64,000 nucleotides of DNA from Chloroflexota bacterium (GCA_016219545.1 JACRMH010000007.1:81763-145762); one strand, 5' to 3'; shown: positions 31,641-40,651, counted from the stretch's first letter. Numbers and translations: made by a program. The notes: generated by a model from the sequence alone, not told the origin.

Positions 31641-32315
31641 ATGAAAAAACTCTTACTCGCCCCCTCTATCATTGCCGCAGACTTCACCCACTTGGCAGAC
31701 GAAATCGCCGCCTGTGAATCCGCCGGCGCAGACTGGCTCCACATGGACATCATGGATGGGCATTTTGTCCCCACGATTACAGTCGGCCCGCTTTTTGTGG
31801 AAGCCTGCAAACACGCCACCAATCTTCCATTGGATGTTCACCTAATGATCGAATATCCTGAGAAATATCTCGAAGCATTTGCAGGGGCTGGCGCGAACAG
31901 TATCACCGTCCATGTAGAAACATGTCCCGATCTGCCTCAGATCATAAACAAAATTAAATCACTTGGTTGCAAGGCGGGCGTAACATTGAATCCTGCCACT
32001 CCCGCCTCGTCTTTGGATGCGGTCCTTCCGCTTGTTGATCTGGTATTGGTGATGAGTGTACAGCCGGGTTTTTCAGGTCAATCCTTCATGCCGGAGATGA
32101 TCGGCAAAGTGGAGGAAATCCGCAATAAATTGGATGCGCTTCGTTCCACTGCATATCTTGAAGTGGATGGAGGTATCTCTGCTGAAACTTTGCCCCTCAT
32201 GTTGAAGGCCGGTGCGGATGTCTTTGTGACAGGCAGCGCCGCCTTCAAGCATCCACAAGGTGTGGGCGAGGGGATTCGTGTATTGCGAAATGTCATTGCG
32301 AGGAGCGAACGGTAG
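31641..32315 (+). CDS. rpe: ribulose-phosphate 3-epimerase
   Basis: 224-residue TIM-barrel epimerase of the pentose phosphate pathway (D-ribulose 5-phosphate to D-xylulose 5-phosphate). LAPSIIAADF near the start, HMDIMDGHFVP (metal and catalytic Asp), DVHLMIEYP, MSVQPGFSGQSF, and VDGGIS with the second catalytic Asp are all present. Start 31641 is chosen since the codons upstream are the repeat. The last residues (NVIARSER) and the stop are encoded by a GTCATTGCGAGGAGCGAACG dispersed repeat, so the natural C-terminus has been replaced or extended. Confidence 0.95.
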   Translation: MKKLLLAPSIIAADFTHLADEIAACESAGADWLHMDIMDGHFVPTITVGPLFVEACKHATNLPLDVHLMIEYPEKYLEAFAGAGANSITVHVETCPDLPQIINKIKSLGCKAGVTLNPATPASSLDAVLPLVDLVLVMSVQPGFSGQSFMPEMIGKVEEIRNKLDALRSTAYLEVDGGISAETLPLMLKAGADVFVTGSAAFKHPQGVGEGIRVLRNVIARSER

Positions 32316-32342
32316 TGAGCGACGAAGCAATCCCCTCGCAAC
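32291..32342. repeat. GTCATTGCGAGG...GCAATCCCCTCGCAA dispersed repeat overlapping the rpe 3' end
   Basis: Inverted arms around GCGAGG and CCTCGC with the well-known phrase GAGCGACGAAGCAATCCCC in the centre. It provides the last eight codons and stop of rpe. A related copy lies at 62929-63006. Confidence 0.8.
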
Positions 32343-32356
32343 AATATGGCGACTTA

Positions 32357-32393
32357 AAACAAAAATCACGGCACGAAGCCGTGACTTTTGTTT
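32357..32393. terminator. bidirectional terminator between rpe and rpmB
   Basis: AAACAAAAATCACGGC, loop ACGAA, GCCGTGACTTTTGTTT. A- and T-rich ends serve both converging genes. Confidence 0.85.
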
Positions 32394-32411
32394 CGAATGG
32401 AAAAACAAACC

Positions 32412-32597
32412 TTAAGCCGCAGACTTACCGAGCGTCTTAATGCACTTGGCGCACAAAATCTTCTTGACCATGCGTCCCTTCTCCATTACCGAAACCTTTT
32501 GCAAGTTCGGTTTAAACGTGCGATTGGTTGCGCGTTGGGAGAATGAACGGCTGTGTCCGAAGGTGGTTGCTTTACCGCAGGTGTTACACTTGGCCAT
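32412..32597 (-). CDS. rpmB: 50S ribosomal protein L28
   Basis: 61-residue L28, zinc-binding (C+) form with Cys4/Cys7 (CNTC) and a C-terminal CAKC pair. The FGHSRSFSQRATNRTFKPNLQKV core is characteristic. GGAAC lies before the ATG and it is transcribed alone toward the shared terminator. Length is normal for Chloroflexota and Firmicutes. Confidence 0.96.
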   Translation of the reverse strand: MAKCNTCGKATTFGHSRSFSQRATNRTFKPNLQKVSVMEKGRMVKKILCAKCIKTLGKSAA

Positions 32598-32779
32598 GTT
32601 ATAGTTCCTTTCAATCCAATGATTCCAGTCAACTGCCCTTTTTAGAGGCAGGGCATTTTACCATAGAACGCAACCATCTTCAAGATTAGATGTTAAAATG
32701 GGTACATTGCACGAGCAGGTCAGGCTTTTTGGCTGACAGTATTTGAACACGATCATGTAAATTATCAGTGAGGAAACCT

Positions 32780-33136
32780 ATGGGCGACGAAACTACAACC
32801 TTGGGCGGGATCCATATCTCGCCAAACGCGGTGGCGACTATTGCATATCATGCCACCTTACAATCTTATGGCGTAGTAGGGCTTGCCCCGAAAAACCTGG
32901 CGGATGGAATTGTATCCACCATCACACGCGAACCTTCACACGGTATCAATGTCCGCTACAAAGGCGAAGATATAGATATTGACATCAATATCATTATTGA
33001 ATTCGGCACCCGCGTCAACTCGGTGGCTCAAAGCGTGGCGAATACAGTGCGCTTCCATGTTGAGAAGGCGCTTGGTTTGCAGGTCAACTCCGTCAATATT
33101 CATGTGGCGGGATTGCGTATCAGCGATTCGGATTAG
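32780..33136 (+). CDS. Asp23/Gls24 family protein
   Basis: 118 residues of the Asp23/Gls24 (DUF322, YloU-like) family: GGIHISPNAVATIAYHATLQSYGVVGLA, then the VDI.I.IEFGTRVNSVAQSVANTVRFHVEKALGLQVNSVNIHVAGLR core. In Firmicutes such proteins sit beside the fatty-acid kinase gene yloV/fakA, exactly as here (12-base gap). GTGAGG six bases upstream supports the ATG at 32780 over the GTG at 32768. Role in envelope or lipid homeostasis is inferred from the family. Confidence 0.9.
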   Translation: MGDETTTLGGIHISPNAVATIAYHATLQSYGVVGLAPKNLADGIVSTITREPSHGINVRYKGEDIDIDINIIIEFGTRVNSVAQSVANTVRFHVEKALGLQVNSVNIHVAGLRISDSD

Positions 33137-33148
33137 GAGTCAAATTCA

Positions 33149-34807
33149 ATGATCGATACTGTGCGTGTGAATAGACTCCGTAAAATGCCGACTGATGGTC
33201 AGTCAATGAAGCGGTTGATCGAATCTGGTTTGATCTGGTTGCGTACCAACAAGGATATCGTTAATGCATTAAACGTTTTCCCCGTGCCGGATGGGGACAC
33301 AGGCACGAACATGGTGCTGACCCTTCAAGCCGCGTGGAATGAGATCAAAGATTTGGGCACGCACAATCTTGGCGAAATGGCGGCGGCTGTATCCAAAGGC
33401 GCATTGATGGGCGCACGCGGGAATTCCGGCGTGATCACCAGCCAGATCCTGCGCGGATTCTCGCGCGGGGTGCATGAAAAATCCGTGTTGGATAAAGAGA
33501 CCTTCGTCAAGGCGCTTTGTGATGCACGTGACACTGCTTATAAGGGGGTCGTCCGCCCGGTGGAGGGGACGATCCTCACCGTCATCAAGGAAGTTGCCAA
33601 CGCGGCAGAAGCAGCATTGGGCGAAGCAAAAGACACGATCAATATCCTTGAGGTGGCGGTTAAAGCCGCGGATGAAGCAGTCAGGAATACTCCGAATCTA
33701 CTCCCAGTCCTCAAACAGGCAGGTGTGGTGGATTCTGGCGGCAAGGGACTCTTCTTCATCCTCGAAGGGATGCTGCGCCATGTGTACGGCGAGTCGCTTG
33801 AAACGCCCACAATGAGCGTGCAGCCGATGTCTGCAATGAATTTGCAGGATGCATTGGATGAAGTTGAAGAAGGACAGGATTACGAAGTGGTAGTGGATTT
33901 TGTCCCGACTGGTGAATTGAATTTGCAATCGTTTTACACGAAGCTGGAAGAGATGGGCACGTCCATTCAAGTGGGTGAGGGTGAAGGCATGTATCGTATG
34001 CACATCCATGTACCGCTTGAAAAACGCTACGAACCGATCGATTACATCATGGACATCGGCACGGTGACAAAGGTGGCCATGGAAAACCTGCTCGCGCAAA
34101 TGGATGATATTCAAAAGAGCAAGCAACTCCAATTCACGGCGGTCGAGCCGGGAAATATTGCGGTGGTGGTCGTTTCGCCGGGGCTTGGTCTGAGCCGCAT
34201 CTTTGCCAGTTTGGGTGTGGCCGCGATCGTGGCGGGCGGACAAAGCATGAATCCATCCACGCAGGATATTTTGAATTCTTTTGAAAACCTGCCGACCGAC
34301 AAAGTGATCATTCTGCCGAATAATAAAAACATTATTCTGGCGGCAAATCAGGCCAAGGAAGTGACTGTGAAGCATGTGATGGTTGTTCCGACACGCACTG
34401 TTCCGCAGGGACTTGCCGCCATGCTCTCGTTCATTCCTGACGGGGAACTGGATTCTGTTGCAGAAAAAATGACCCGCGCTTTGGGTTCGGCGAAAACCGG
34501 CGAAGTGACCATCGCAACCCGCACTGTTGAGATTGACGGGGTAAATGTAAAAGATGGACAGGTCATCGCTTTATTGGACGGCAAGCTGGTTGTCTCGGCT
34601 GAATCAGTGGAACAGGGTGTGATGGAATTGTTAGAAAAAGCAAATGCCGAAGAACACGAGTTGATCACGTTCTTCTATGGCGAAGACATGCCTCATGCTG
34701 AAGCCAACCGCATCGCAGATGTGGTCCGTGCTAAATACCCCACTCATGAAATCGAAGTACAGGAAGGCGGACAGCCGCATTATCAATTCATTATTTCGAT
34801 TGAATAG
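33149..34807 (+). CDS. fatty acid kinase catalytic subunit FakA-like (DAK2/YloV)
   Basis: 552 residues. The N-terminal DhaK-L-type ATP-binding domain carries FPVPDGDTGTNM (Asp48, Asp50 bind Mg) and GALMGARGNSGVI; the middle and C-terminal domains (DegV-like, HVMVVPTRTVPQGLAAML) match YloV/FakA. FakA phosphorylates fatty acids held by a FakB/DegV protein, feeding phospholipid synthesis. A DegV/FakB gene lies 2.8 kb downstream at 37574. AGGAG precedes the start, and the gene is coupled to the Asp23-family gene. A strong terminator follows. Confidence 0.9.
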   Translation: MIDTVRVNRLRKMPTDGQSMKRLIESGLIWLRTNKDIVNALNVFPVPDGDTGTNMVLTLQAAWNEIKDLGTHNLGEMAAAVSKGALMGARGNSGVITSQILRGFSRGVHEKSVLDKETFVKALCDARDTAYKGVVRPVEGTILTVIKEVANAAEAALGEAKDTINILEVAVKAADEAVRNTPNLLPVLKQAGVVDSGGKGLFFILEGMLRHVYGESLETPTMSVQPMSAMNLQDALDEVEEGQDYEVVVDFVPTGELNLQSFYTKLEEMGTSIQVGEGEGMYRMHIHVPLEKRYEPIDYIMDIGTVTKVAMENLLAQMDDIQKSKQLQFTAVEPGNIAVVVVSPGLGLSRIFASLGVAAIVAGGQSMNPSTQDILNSFENLPTDKVIILPNNKNIILAANQAKEVTVKHVMVVPTRTVPQGLAAMLSFIPDGELDSVAEKMTRALGSAKTGEVTIATRTVEIDGVNVKDGQVIALLDGKLVVSAESVEQGVMELLEKANAEEHELITFFYGEDMPHAEANRIADVVRAKYPTHEIEVQEGGQPHYQFIISIE

Positions 34808-34823
34808 TTTTCGAAATGACTGC

Positions 34824-34862
34824 AAACAAAAATGGACGCAAATTTTGCGTCCATTTTTGTTT
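34824..34862. terminator. bidirectional terminator between fakA-like and HAAS genes
   Basis: AAACAAAAATGGACGCAAA and TTTGCGTCCATTTTTGTTT face each other around a single T. A near-perfect stem with A/T tails for both strands. Confidence 0.9.
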
Positions 34863-34876
34863 ATGGAACGGCTCTT

Positions 34877-35893
34877 TTATTTTGTTCGATATTGGATTTT
34901 GAACAATCTATACACAGCCTTGGCGAGTTCGATTCCCTGAATAATCATAATGACGGTCAGGGTTATTGGGAACATAGTCGTGAAAATAGTTGTGAGGGTC
35001 TGCGCTGTTTCCGGGTCTATGGGCATATTTGTAAATGACTCAGCTGTGAATCCGATGATATTTGGTGTGCGGAAGATGGTTACTGTGATCGCAAGGCTGG
35101 CGGCTTCGATGACAACCTTTATCACTCGTGTTAGCCGAGTCCATAATGCGGTACGCAGGAGGAAAATATCCAGCAGGATTTCAGCGAGGAAGGTGAAATT
35201 GATCCAGGGGATGAATGTGAAGAAAGCGGCTGAGAATATGGGGACGTAGAGCCATTTTTCGTCCGCAAAGAAACCAATGCCCAACACTTGCGGATACAAA
35301 TTCAATATGGCAAGCCCGAGAAATGTAAAGATGATCTCCGCAATTAACTCGCCTCGTCTGGCTTCATCGGGGCCGGGTTCCTTCATCAAGGATGCTGGAT
35401 CCCATTCCTTCTTTTCATCTATCTTGAATTCCGAGGCCGGGACAATGCGTTCGATAATCGCAAAGGCCAGTACAACATAACCGAACGCTGCAATGGATGT
35501 GGAAATGATCCCGCTAATTCCCTGTCCAACGATATTCACAAATTCACTTCCCATAACTGACATCTGTGAAATGATCTGAATCCCTGTTACCACTGATAGT
35601 CCAACCATGATCCCGAAGATTACCATTTTCAAGATCATGGTGAAAAAGGGGAACATGCGTGGACCGATCAAATAGGGATGCGGGTCATAGGTTGCGGCCA
35701 CTTTATCAGGAGCGCCGTATTCCTTGAGCAATTCGATCTCCATGGCTTCATCAGCAGATCGTCCTGCTTTCCGAGCGCGATCCTCGAGCATATCCTCAAG
35801 CGTGGATTTCAATTCCTTCTCGATGTCAGCGCGTGATGATGAAAACGACAGATGTTTGCCAACTTCAGCAACATATCGATTAATAAGATTCAT
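34877..35893 (-). CDS. HAAS-domain (DUF1700-like) membrane protein
   Basis: 338 residues from ATG 35893, which follows AAAAGGAGAAAG. The N-terminal 75 residues (YVAEVGKHL...DIEKELKSTLEDMLEDRAR, LLKEYGAPDKVAATYDPHPYLIGP) are the HAAS signalling domain that pairs with PadR-type regulators. About eight membrane helices follow. It starts 14 bases after the padR stop and is surely co-transcribed with it. Such pairs control membrane proteins or exporters; the divergent MFS gene may be the output. Confidence 0.8.
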   Translation of the reverse strand: MNLINRYVAEVGKHLSFSSSRADIEKELKSTLEDMLEDRARKAGRSADEAMEIELLKEYGAPDKVAATYDPHPYLIGPRMFPFFTMILKMVIFGIMVGLSVVTGIQIISQMSVMGSEFVNIVGQGISGIISTSIAAFGYVVLAFAIIERIVPASEFKIDEKKEWDPASLMKEPGPDEARRGELIAEIIFTFLGLAILNLYPQVLGIGFFADEKWLYVPIFSAAFFTFIPWINFTFLAEILLDIFLLRTALWTRLTRVIKVVIEAASLAITVTIFRTPNIIGFTAESFTNMPIDPETAQTLTTIFTTMFPITLTVIMIIQGIELAKAVYRLFKIQYRTK

Positions 35894-35907
35894 TCTTTCT
35901 CCTTTTA

Positions 35908-36237
35908 TTATGACAGCATTTTTTCCATCATGGATACAATGCCGGCCCATTCCTTTTTCAACTTCGGCAGGACTTTCTTTCCTTCCGCGCTAATGACGTA
36001 ATAACGGCGGGGACGGGCTTCCTCAAGTTTCCAGACGGATTGCAGGTACCCTTGCGTCTCCAACCGACGGAGGAGGGGGTAAAGCGTTCCCTGGTCAACT
36101 TCTAGTCCCTGGTCAGAGAGCAGTTTCAAGAGCGAGTATCCATATTGCTCACTGCTCAATTGACTTAATACAGCCAGCACGATCACGCCGCGCCTTAGCT
36201 CTTGTGCAACATTTTCAAGCGATTCAGTGTTTGTCAT
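35908..36237 (-). CDS. PadR-family transcriptional regulator
   Basis: 109-residue winged-helix repressor. VIVLAVLSQLSSEQYGYSLLKLL, DQGTLYPLLRRLETQGYL, and RPRRYYVISAEGKKVL are the PadR core; the C-terminal helix (KKEWAGIVSMMEKML) dimerises. First gene of a two-gene operon with the HAAS membrane protein and divergent from an MFS gene. A perfect palindrome in the 78-base divergent gap is the likely binding site. Confidence 0.93.
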   Translation of the reverse strand: MTNTESLENVAQELRRGVIVLAVLSQLSSEQYGYSLLKLLSDQGLEVDQGTLYPLLRRLETQGYLQSVWKLEEARPRRYYVISAEGKKVLPKLKKEWAGIVSMMEKMLS

Positions 36238-36257
36238 CTCTCAACCTTTGTCGCATG

Positions 36258-36278
36258 ATACTGTGTTATACACAGTAT
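36258..36278. promoter_or_regulatory. probable PadR operator
   Basis: ATACTGTG-TTATA-CACAGTAT, perfect 8-base arms, lies 20 bases before the padR start and 38 bases before the MFS start. Size and symmetry fit PadR dimers, and the AT-rich centre can hold -10 sequence for padR. Confidence 0.75.
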
Positions 36279-36303
36279 GTCAAGGGGGAATATTCTCCTA
36301 TGC

Positions 36304-36309
36304 TATACT
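36304..36309 (+). promoter_or_regulatory. -10 element TATACT, leaderless MFS gene
   Basis: TGCTATACT ends six bases before ATG 36316. The PadR operator lies where the -35 and upstream sequence would be, so the regulator could block both promoters. Confidence 0.55.
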
Positions 36310-36315
36310 CGACCT

Positions 36316-37572
36316 ATGAATGTTTTCACCGCCTTGAAGCATCGTCCCTTTGCATTGTTGTGGACTGGGCAGACCGTTTCCCGCCTCGGGGATAACCTTC
36401 ATCGCATCGCTCTGGCATGGTGGGTGCTTGAAAAGACAGGCTCCGCAACCGCCATGGGGACAGTGCTTGTGCTCTCACAGATTCCAACTTTGGTTTTCAT
36501 ATTAATTGGCGGCGTGGTCGTGGACCGCTTCCCGCGCATTCGGATCATGTTCCTCTCGGATATATCAAGCGGGGCGGTGGTTACATTTATTGCGGTCTTT
36601 TCATGGCTGGGCATTTTGGAGATTTGGCATATCTACATTGCCAGCCTCATCTTCGGATTCGTTGAAGCCTTTTTCTTTCCCGCTTATCAGGCAGTGATTC
36701 CCCAGATCACACCTCGCGACATGTTGACCAGCGCCAACTCGTTGAATGGACTCAGTCATCGAGTGATGGGTGTCATCGGACCGATCATTGGCGCGTCACT
36801 GGTTGCGATAGGCGGTACATCGCTTGCATTCGGATTGGATGCGCTTTCATTTTTTATTTCTGCGCTGTGCGTATTTCCGATACTGCGCGCAGGGTTGTAT
36901 GAAATGCCAAAGCAGGTGAATGCTTCTGAAACAGCCGCCAGCCCAAAGTCTATGCGTGAAGCGATCAAGCAGGGCATCGTTGACATCCGTGAAGGCTTTG
37001 ATGCCATCATCGGCATTCCATGGATCTGGGTCACCATCGTCATCTTTGGTTTCTTGAACATCATGGAAGGCAGTCCGCGTGCGGTGGCGATGCCTTTTCT
37101 CATCAAAAACGATCTGGGCGCGGATGTGTCTGTGATGGGCTGGTTCGGCTCGGCGTTCTCGGTGGGGTATGTGCTCAGCGCACTCTGGCTGGGTCAATAC
37201 AAACGCCTGAGGCATCGTGGGTTGCTGGGATATCTTCCCGTTATGCTCAACGGCGTCATGCTCCTGCTCTTCGGTTTGAAATCCCCGATCCCTGTGTTGG
37301 TCGCCGCCATGTTCGTTTATGGTTTTTGCTTTAACATTTTTGCATTGGTCTGGAATAATACTTTGCAGGAAATGGTGCCGCATGATAAATTAGGACGAGT
37401 CTACGCGATTGACTCGCTTGGATCATGGGTCTTACTGCCAATTGGTTTCGCGCTCGCAGGTTGGGCAACCGACCTGATCGGCGCCCCGGCAGTTTTTATG
37501 ATCGGCGGTTTTGGCACGATCCTCATGGTATTAATCGGACTTTCTCACCCTGCTGTTCGCAACCTGGATTAA
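36316..37572 (+). CDS. MFS transporter, EntS-like exporter
   Basis: 418 residues from ATG 36316 (the 13-codon upstream extension would overlap the -10). Twelve membrane helices; NVFTALKHRPFALLWTGQTVSRLGDNLHRIALAWWVLE near the start and GGVVVDRFPRIRIM loop are typical of the EntS/MefA-type MFS_3 exporters, which expel siderophores, macrolides or other small hydrophobics. Divergent from padR, so probably under its control. Followed one base later by the degV gene. Confidence 0.85.
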   Translation: MNVFTALKHRPFALLWTGQTVSRLGDNLHRIALAWWVLEKTGSATAMGTVLVLSQIPTLVFILIGGVVVDRFPRIRIMFLSDISSGAVVTFIAVFSWLGILEIWHIYIASLIFGFVEAFFFPAYQAVIPQITPRDMLTSANSLNGLSHRVMGVIGPIIGASLVAIGGTSLAFGLDALSFFISALCVFPILRAGLYEMPKQVNASETAASPKSMREAIKQGIVDIREGFDAIIGIPWIWVTIVIFGFLNIMEGSPRAVAMPFLIKNDLGADVSVMGWFGSAFSVGYVLSALWLGQYKRLRHRGLLGYLPVMLNGVMLLLFGLKSPIPVLVAAMFVYGFCFNIFALVWNNTLQEMVPHDKLGRVYAIDSLGSWVLLPIGFALAGWATDLIGAPAVFMIGGFGTILMVLIGLSHPAVRNLD

Positions 37573-37573
37573 T

Positions 37574-38410
37574 ATGAAAATTGGCATTGTTACTGACTCA
37601 ACTTCCGACCTTCCTTCTTATCTCGTTGAAGAACATAATATTCAAGTTGTTCCAACCATATTGATCCTGGAAGGAAAAGAATATGCAGATGGGATCGGCA
37701 TCACGCGCGCGGAATTTTACACGCGCCTGCCCGCGCTTCGCACCCCGCCGACAACTGCTGCGCCCTCCATTGGAGATTTCACTGCGCCTTATGAGACTCT
37801 CTTCTCGCAAGGCTGTGACCATATCATTTCGATCCATGCCGCCAGCCAGTTGACCAACATTGTCAATGTGGCGCGTCAAGCTGGGCAGGAATTCCAGAAT
37901 AAAGTCACCTGCATAGACAGCGGCTCGCTTTCAATGGGACTTGGCTTTCAAGTAATCGCTGCTGCTGAGTCAGCAGAGCTTGGCTTGCAATCTGCACTCG
38001 ATGCAATTGCCTCCACTCGCAAACGGACGAAGATCAATGCAGCGTTGGATACCATGGAATATCTCAAACGCAGTGGACGAGTCCCTGGGCTGGCAGCAAC
38101 CCTCGGCAGCTTGTTATCCATCAAGCCGATGATCGAATTAACAGATGGGGAAGTAAAGCCTATAGGCGCAGTCCGCACCACCAAGCAAGCCGATGAACGC
38201 ATCCTCAATTCTTTGCTAGAACTTGGAGAATTGGAGCGGCTTGCCATTTTGCATACCAACGCCGAACCGCGCGCCAAGCTGTTACTGAATGAATTAATGG
38301 ACCGCGCGCGAAAATCCATTCCGCGCGAGATTTTGTTCATCAATGTCACGGCGGTGATCGGCACACACCTTGGTCCAAATGGATTGGGCTTTGCGGCAGT
38401 TAGAAAGTAA
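37574..38410 (+). CDS. DegV-family fatty-acid-binding protein (FakB-like)
   Basis: 278 residues. DegV proteins hold a fatty acid in a buried tunnel and deliver it to FakA. MKIGIVTDSTSDLP at the start, PTTAAPSIGDF, IHAASQLTNIVNVARQA, TCIDSGSLSMGLGFQV and the C-terminal VTAVIGTHLGPNGLGFAAV are all family motifs. It begins one base after the MFS stop. The FakA-like kinase is at 33149. Complete in length. Confidence 0.93.
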   Translation: MKIGIVTDSTSDLPSYLVEEHNIQVVPTILILEGKEYADGIGITRAEFYTRLPALRTPPTTAAPSIGDFTAPYETLFSQGCDHIISIHAASQLTNIVNVARQAGQEFQNKVTCIDSGSLSMGLGFQVIAAAESAELGLQSALDAIASTRKRTKINAALDTMEYLKRSGRVPGLAATLGSLLSIKPMIELTDGEVKPIGAVRTTKQADERILNSLLELGELERLAILHTNAEPRAKLLLNELMDRARKSIPREILFINVTAVIGTHLGPNGLGFAAVRK

Positions 38411-38477
38411 ATACTTTTGTAAGATATAAACATGTTATTATGATTGATAAACAGCTAGCGATGATGAGGGAAGATGC

Positions 38478-40484
38478 ATGAAAGCAATTAGAAACGATAC
38501 AGAATTGCGAACAGACTTTATGAATATTCTTAAGTCTATAAAAGAAAGGGATCGAAAAAGCCTTTTTCTCTTTTTATATTTGCCATGGCTGACAAGTGTT
38601 ATGGCATCGATATATTCAACTTCAAGGGGGTATGTGTCGTTATTTGTTTTAAAAAATGTTGAAGATACAGTGTTAAGGGTTATCTTCCACCCTGTTTCAA
38701 ATAAGGCTGCTTATATTGTCTTAATTGCTCTTTGTAATTTTCTTTTTGATTTAATTCTTTTTTCAGCCTACATGATACAAAAGGATAAATTTGAAATTAA
38801 CAAGAAGAAAACAGTAGTTTTATTGTTAACAGGACACTTAATAGGAATGCAGTTTTATTTTTTTAGTTTAACTAATCAAAATATACAAGCTATTGTATAT
38901 AGATTGTTTGGTTTATTTTTAACTTTTTCTCTATATTATGTCATTGCTCGATATTTGCCTAAAAAATACTTGGAAATACTATCGCCATATTCTGTTATTT
39001 TTCTTTCACAGGAAATTCAGATACTTTTGAAAAAAAATAATAAACCTCAAGATAAACGTAGTGTTAGTGCAAGTAAAAAAAGACTAAGATTGTATGTGAG
39101 TGCGCTACTCTTATTGTTGATGAAAAATAATGCTGATAAAGATGCAGTCGTACTACTAAGAAAGTGGGAAACGATTGATCGACAGGATGGAAAAGAAATA
39201 GTCAGAGCTATTAATGATTTTTGTGATTATTTGTATGTGTTATTTTCGATCCAAATACGAAGTGTGGGTCTACTTCCTGATAAGCAGTCAAAGTCTGGTC
39301 TTTTACGGAAGATCATGCTGATATTAGACAATTTGTTTTCTTGGACTATGTATTCTGTAGCAATTTCCCCTAATATCATGGATTTGATGGATAAATCTCA
39401 TTTTCCTGTATCAAGCAAGGGCTCAGAGGTGGCATTAGGTCATGAAAATAAAAACATAATAAAAATTATTAAATATCATCTAAAAAGGGCTGGTGAGGCA
39501 GATGTTATCTCTATAAAGCAAAAAATTTATGCTTTGCTTGTTGTTGCATTTGTATATCTAATTTCCCCGACATTGATTTATATAATTGGAGCAAGTGGAA
39601 GTAGCACGCCTTTTCTGGATTATCGTTTTGTTTTATTATCTATTCAGTATTTTTCGATATTTATCATTACACAGTTTTCAACGAATTCAATTCAAAAAAG
39701 ATATAGAAAAGCTGGAATTGACATTTTCGTTTCAAACAGATTTTTTAGTTACTTATTAAACTGTATTGTTTTTTTGGTTTTTTTTGTGCCCTCGGTTGTG
39801 CATGATGAAATACTGTATAAATTTATATCTCAAATCTTAATTAAAAACTTTGACTTGTTAATTATTGGCACTGTTATTCTTCAGGTGTTATTACTTTTTG
39901 CGTTTATTAAACCCCCTGTTGAATTAAAGAGATCTTCAATAGCAACTTCCTTATTGGTCCGAGAGCTTCTATTATTGCGCGCTCAGGTAGTTGAATGGCA
40001 AAGCATAAGGAATCGTAGGCAATTAAGTCGTCATGTATATTTTGTGAAAAAATATTTTACATACATCGCGAAAGATTTGATAAATTCTCAATTTGATTCT
40101 TTGTCTCAAAAAACGCATTTAATGAGTTATTTTAGAAACATAAATGAACATATCGAGGACTTAAGTTCCAATATTAAGCTTGGGGCAATGCAAAACCGAG
40201 AAAATTCAATTTCTCAAATTGACAGACTCGTTTATCTTGGCGCGATTGAGGAATTTGGTGAGATACCAAATATGATACCTGAAATTAAGGATTATCTCGA
40301 ATTGAAGTCTGTTCAGCCAAAGTCGCCATCTTTTATAAGAAAAATTTTTCAAATCTTGGACACATCTTGGTTGGCAAGGGCATTAGCCTTAATTGTAATA
40401 ACAATAATAATCAATTTGCTTAATCCATCTTTTTGGGAACATCTTCAAAATTTGTCATCTCTTTTCGGAATATTGTCACCGTAA
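38478..40484 (+). CDS. large orphan membrane protein, AT-rich, probable recent acquisition
   Basis: 668 residues; not recognised. GAGGG sits before the ATG. About eight or nine membrane helices in three groups: about 28-50, 70-92, 105-125, 135-157, then a long soluble segment (about 165-345, Lys-rich), helices near 350-370, 385-405, 425-445 and 455-475, a second soluble helical segment (about 480-625, QQLSRHVYFVKKYF, coiled-coil-like) and a last helix near 632-650. The gene is strikingly AT-rich (about two-thirds A+T by eye) with Lys/Ile/Asn-heavy codon choice, unlike every neighbour. No mobility gene flanks it. The trailing gap 40485-40651 holds nothing assignable. Confidence 0.75.
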   Translation: MKAIRNDTELRTDFMNILKSIKERDRKSLFLFLYLPWLTSVMASIYSTSRGYVSLFVLKNVEDTVLRVIFHPVSNKAAYIVLIALCNFLFDLILFSAYMIQKDKFEINKKKTVVLLLTGHLIGMQFYFFSLTNQNIQAIVYRLFGLFLTFSLYYVIARYLPKKYLEILSPYSVIFLSQEIQILLKKNNKPQDKRSVSASKKRLRLYVSALLLLLMKNNADKDAVVLLRKWETIDRQDGKEIVRAINDFCDYLYVLFSIQIRSVGLLPDKQSKSGLLRKIMLILDNLFSWTMYSVAISPNIMDLMDKSHFPVSSKGSEVALGHENKNIIKIIKYHLKRAGEADVISIKQKIYALLVVAFVYLISPTLIYIIGASGSSTPFLDYRFVLLSIQYFSIFIITQFSTNSIQKRYRKAGIDIFVSNRFFSYLLNCIVFLVFFVPSVVHDEILYKFISQILIKNFDLLIIGTVILQVLLLFAFIKPPVELKRSSIATSLLVRELLLLRAQVVEWQSIRNRRQLSRHVYFVKKYFTYIAKDLINSQFDSLSQKTHLMSYFRNINEHIEDLSSNIKLGAMQNRENSISQIDRLVYLGAIEEFGEIPNMIPEIKDYLELKSVQPKSPSFIRKIFQILDTSWLARALALIVITIIINLLNPSFWEHLQNLSSLFGILSP

Positions 40485-40651
40485 GGCGTAAAATACAAAA
40501 CAGCAAAGTAAGAGTGAAAGAAAACTGGGACTGCATAGCCGTCCAAATGCCTTCCCACGTGTGAGTATATCCTTTATAGACTTTAAGTCTCCCATTTGGG
40601 GTTATTGCTGATAATACAAGTTGTTGTGCCTTTCGCTAACTCTCCCCATGA

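Noticed and set aside
40485..40651. Possible small RNA or remnant gene before recG
   Set aside because: No stable hairpin, promoter or frame stands out beyond the recG promoter, so nothing was called.
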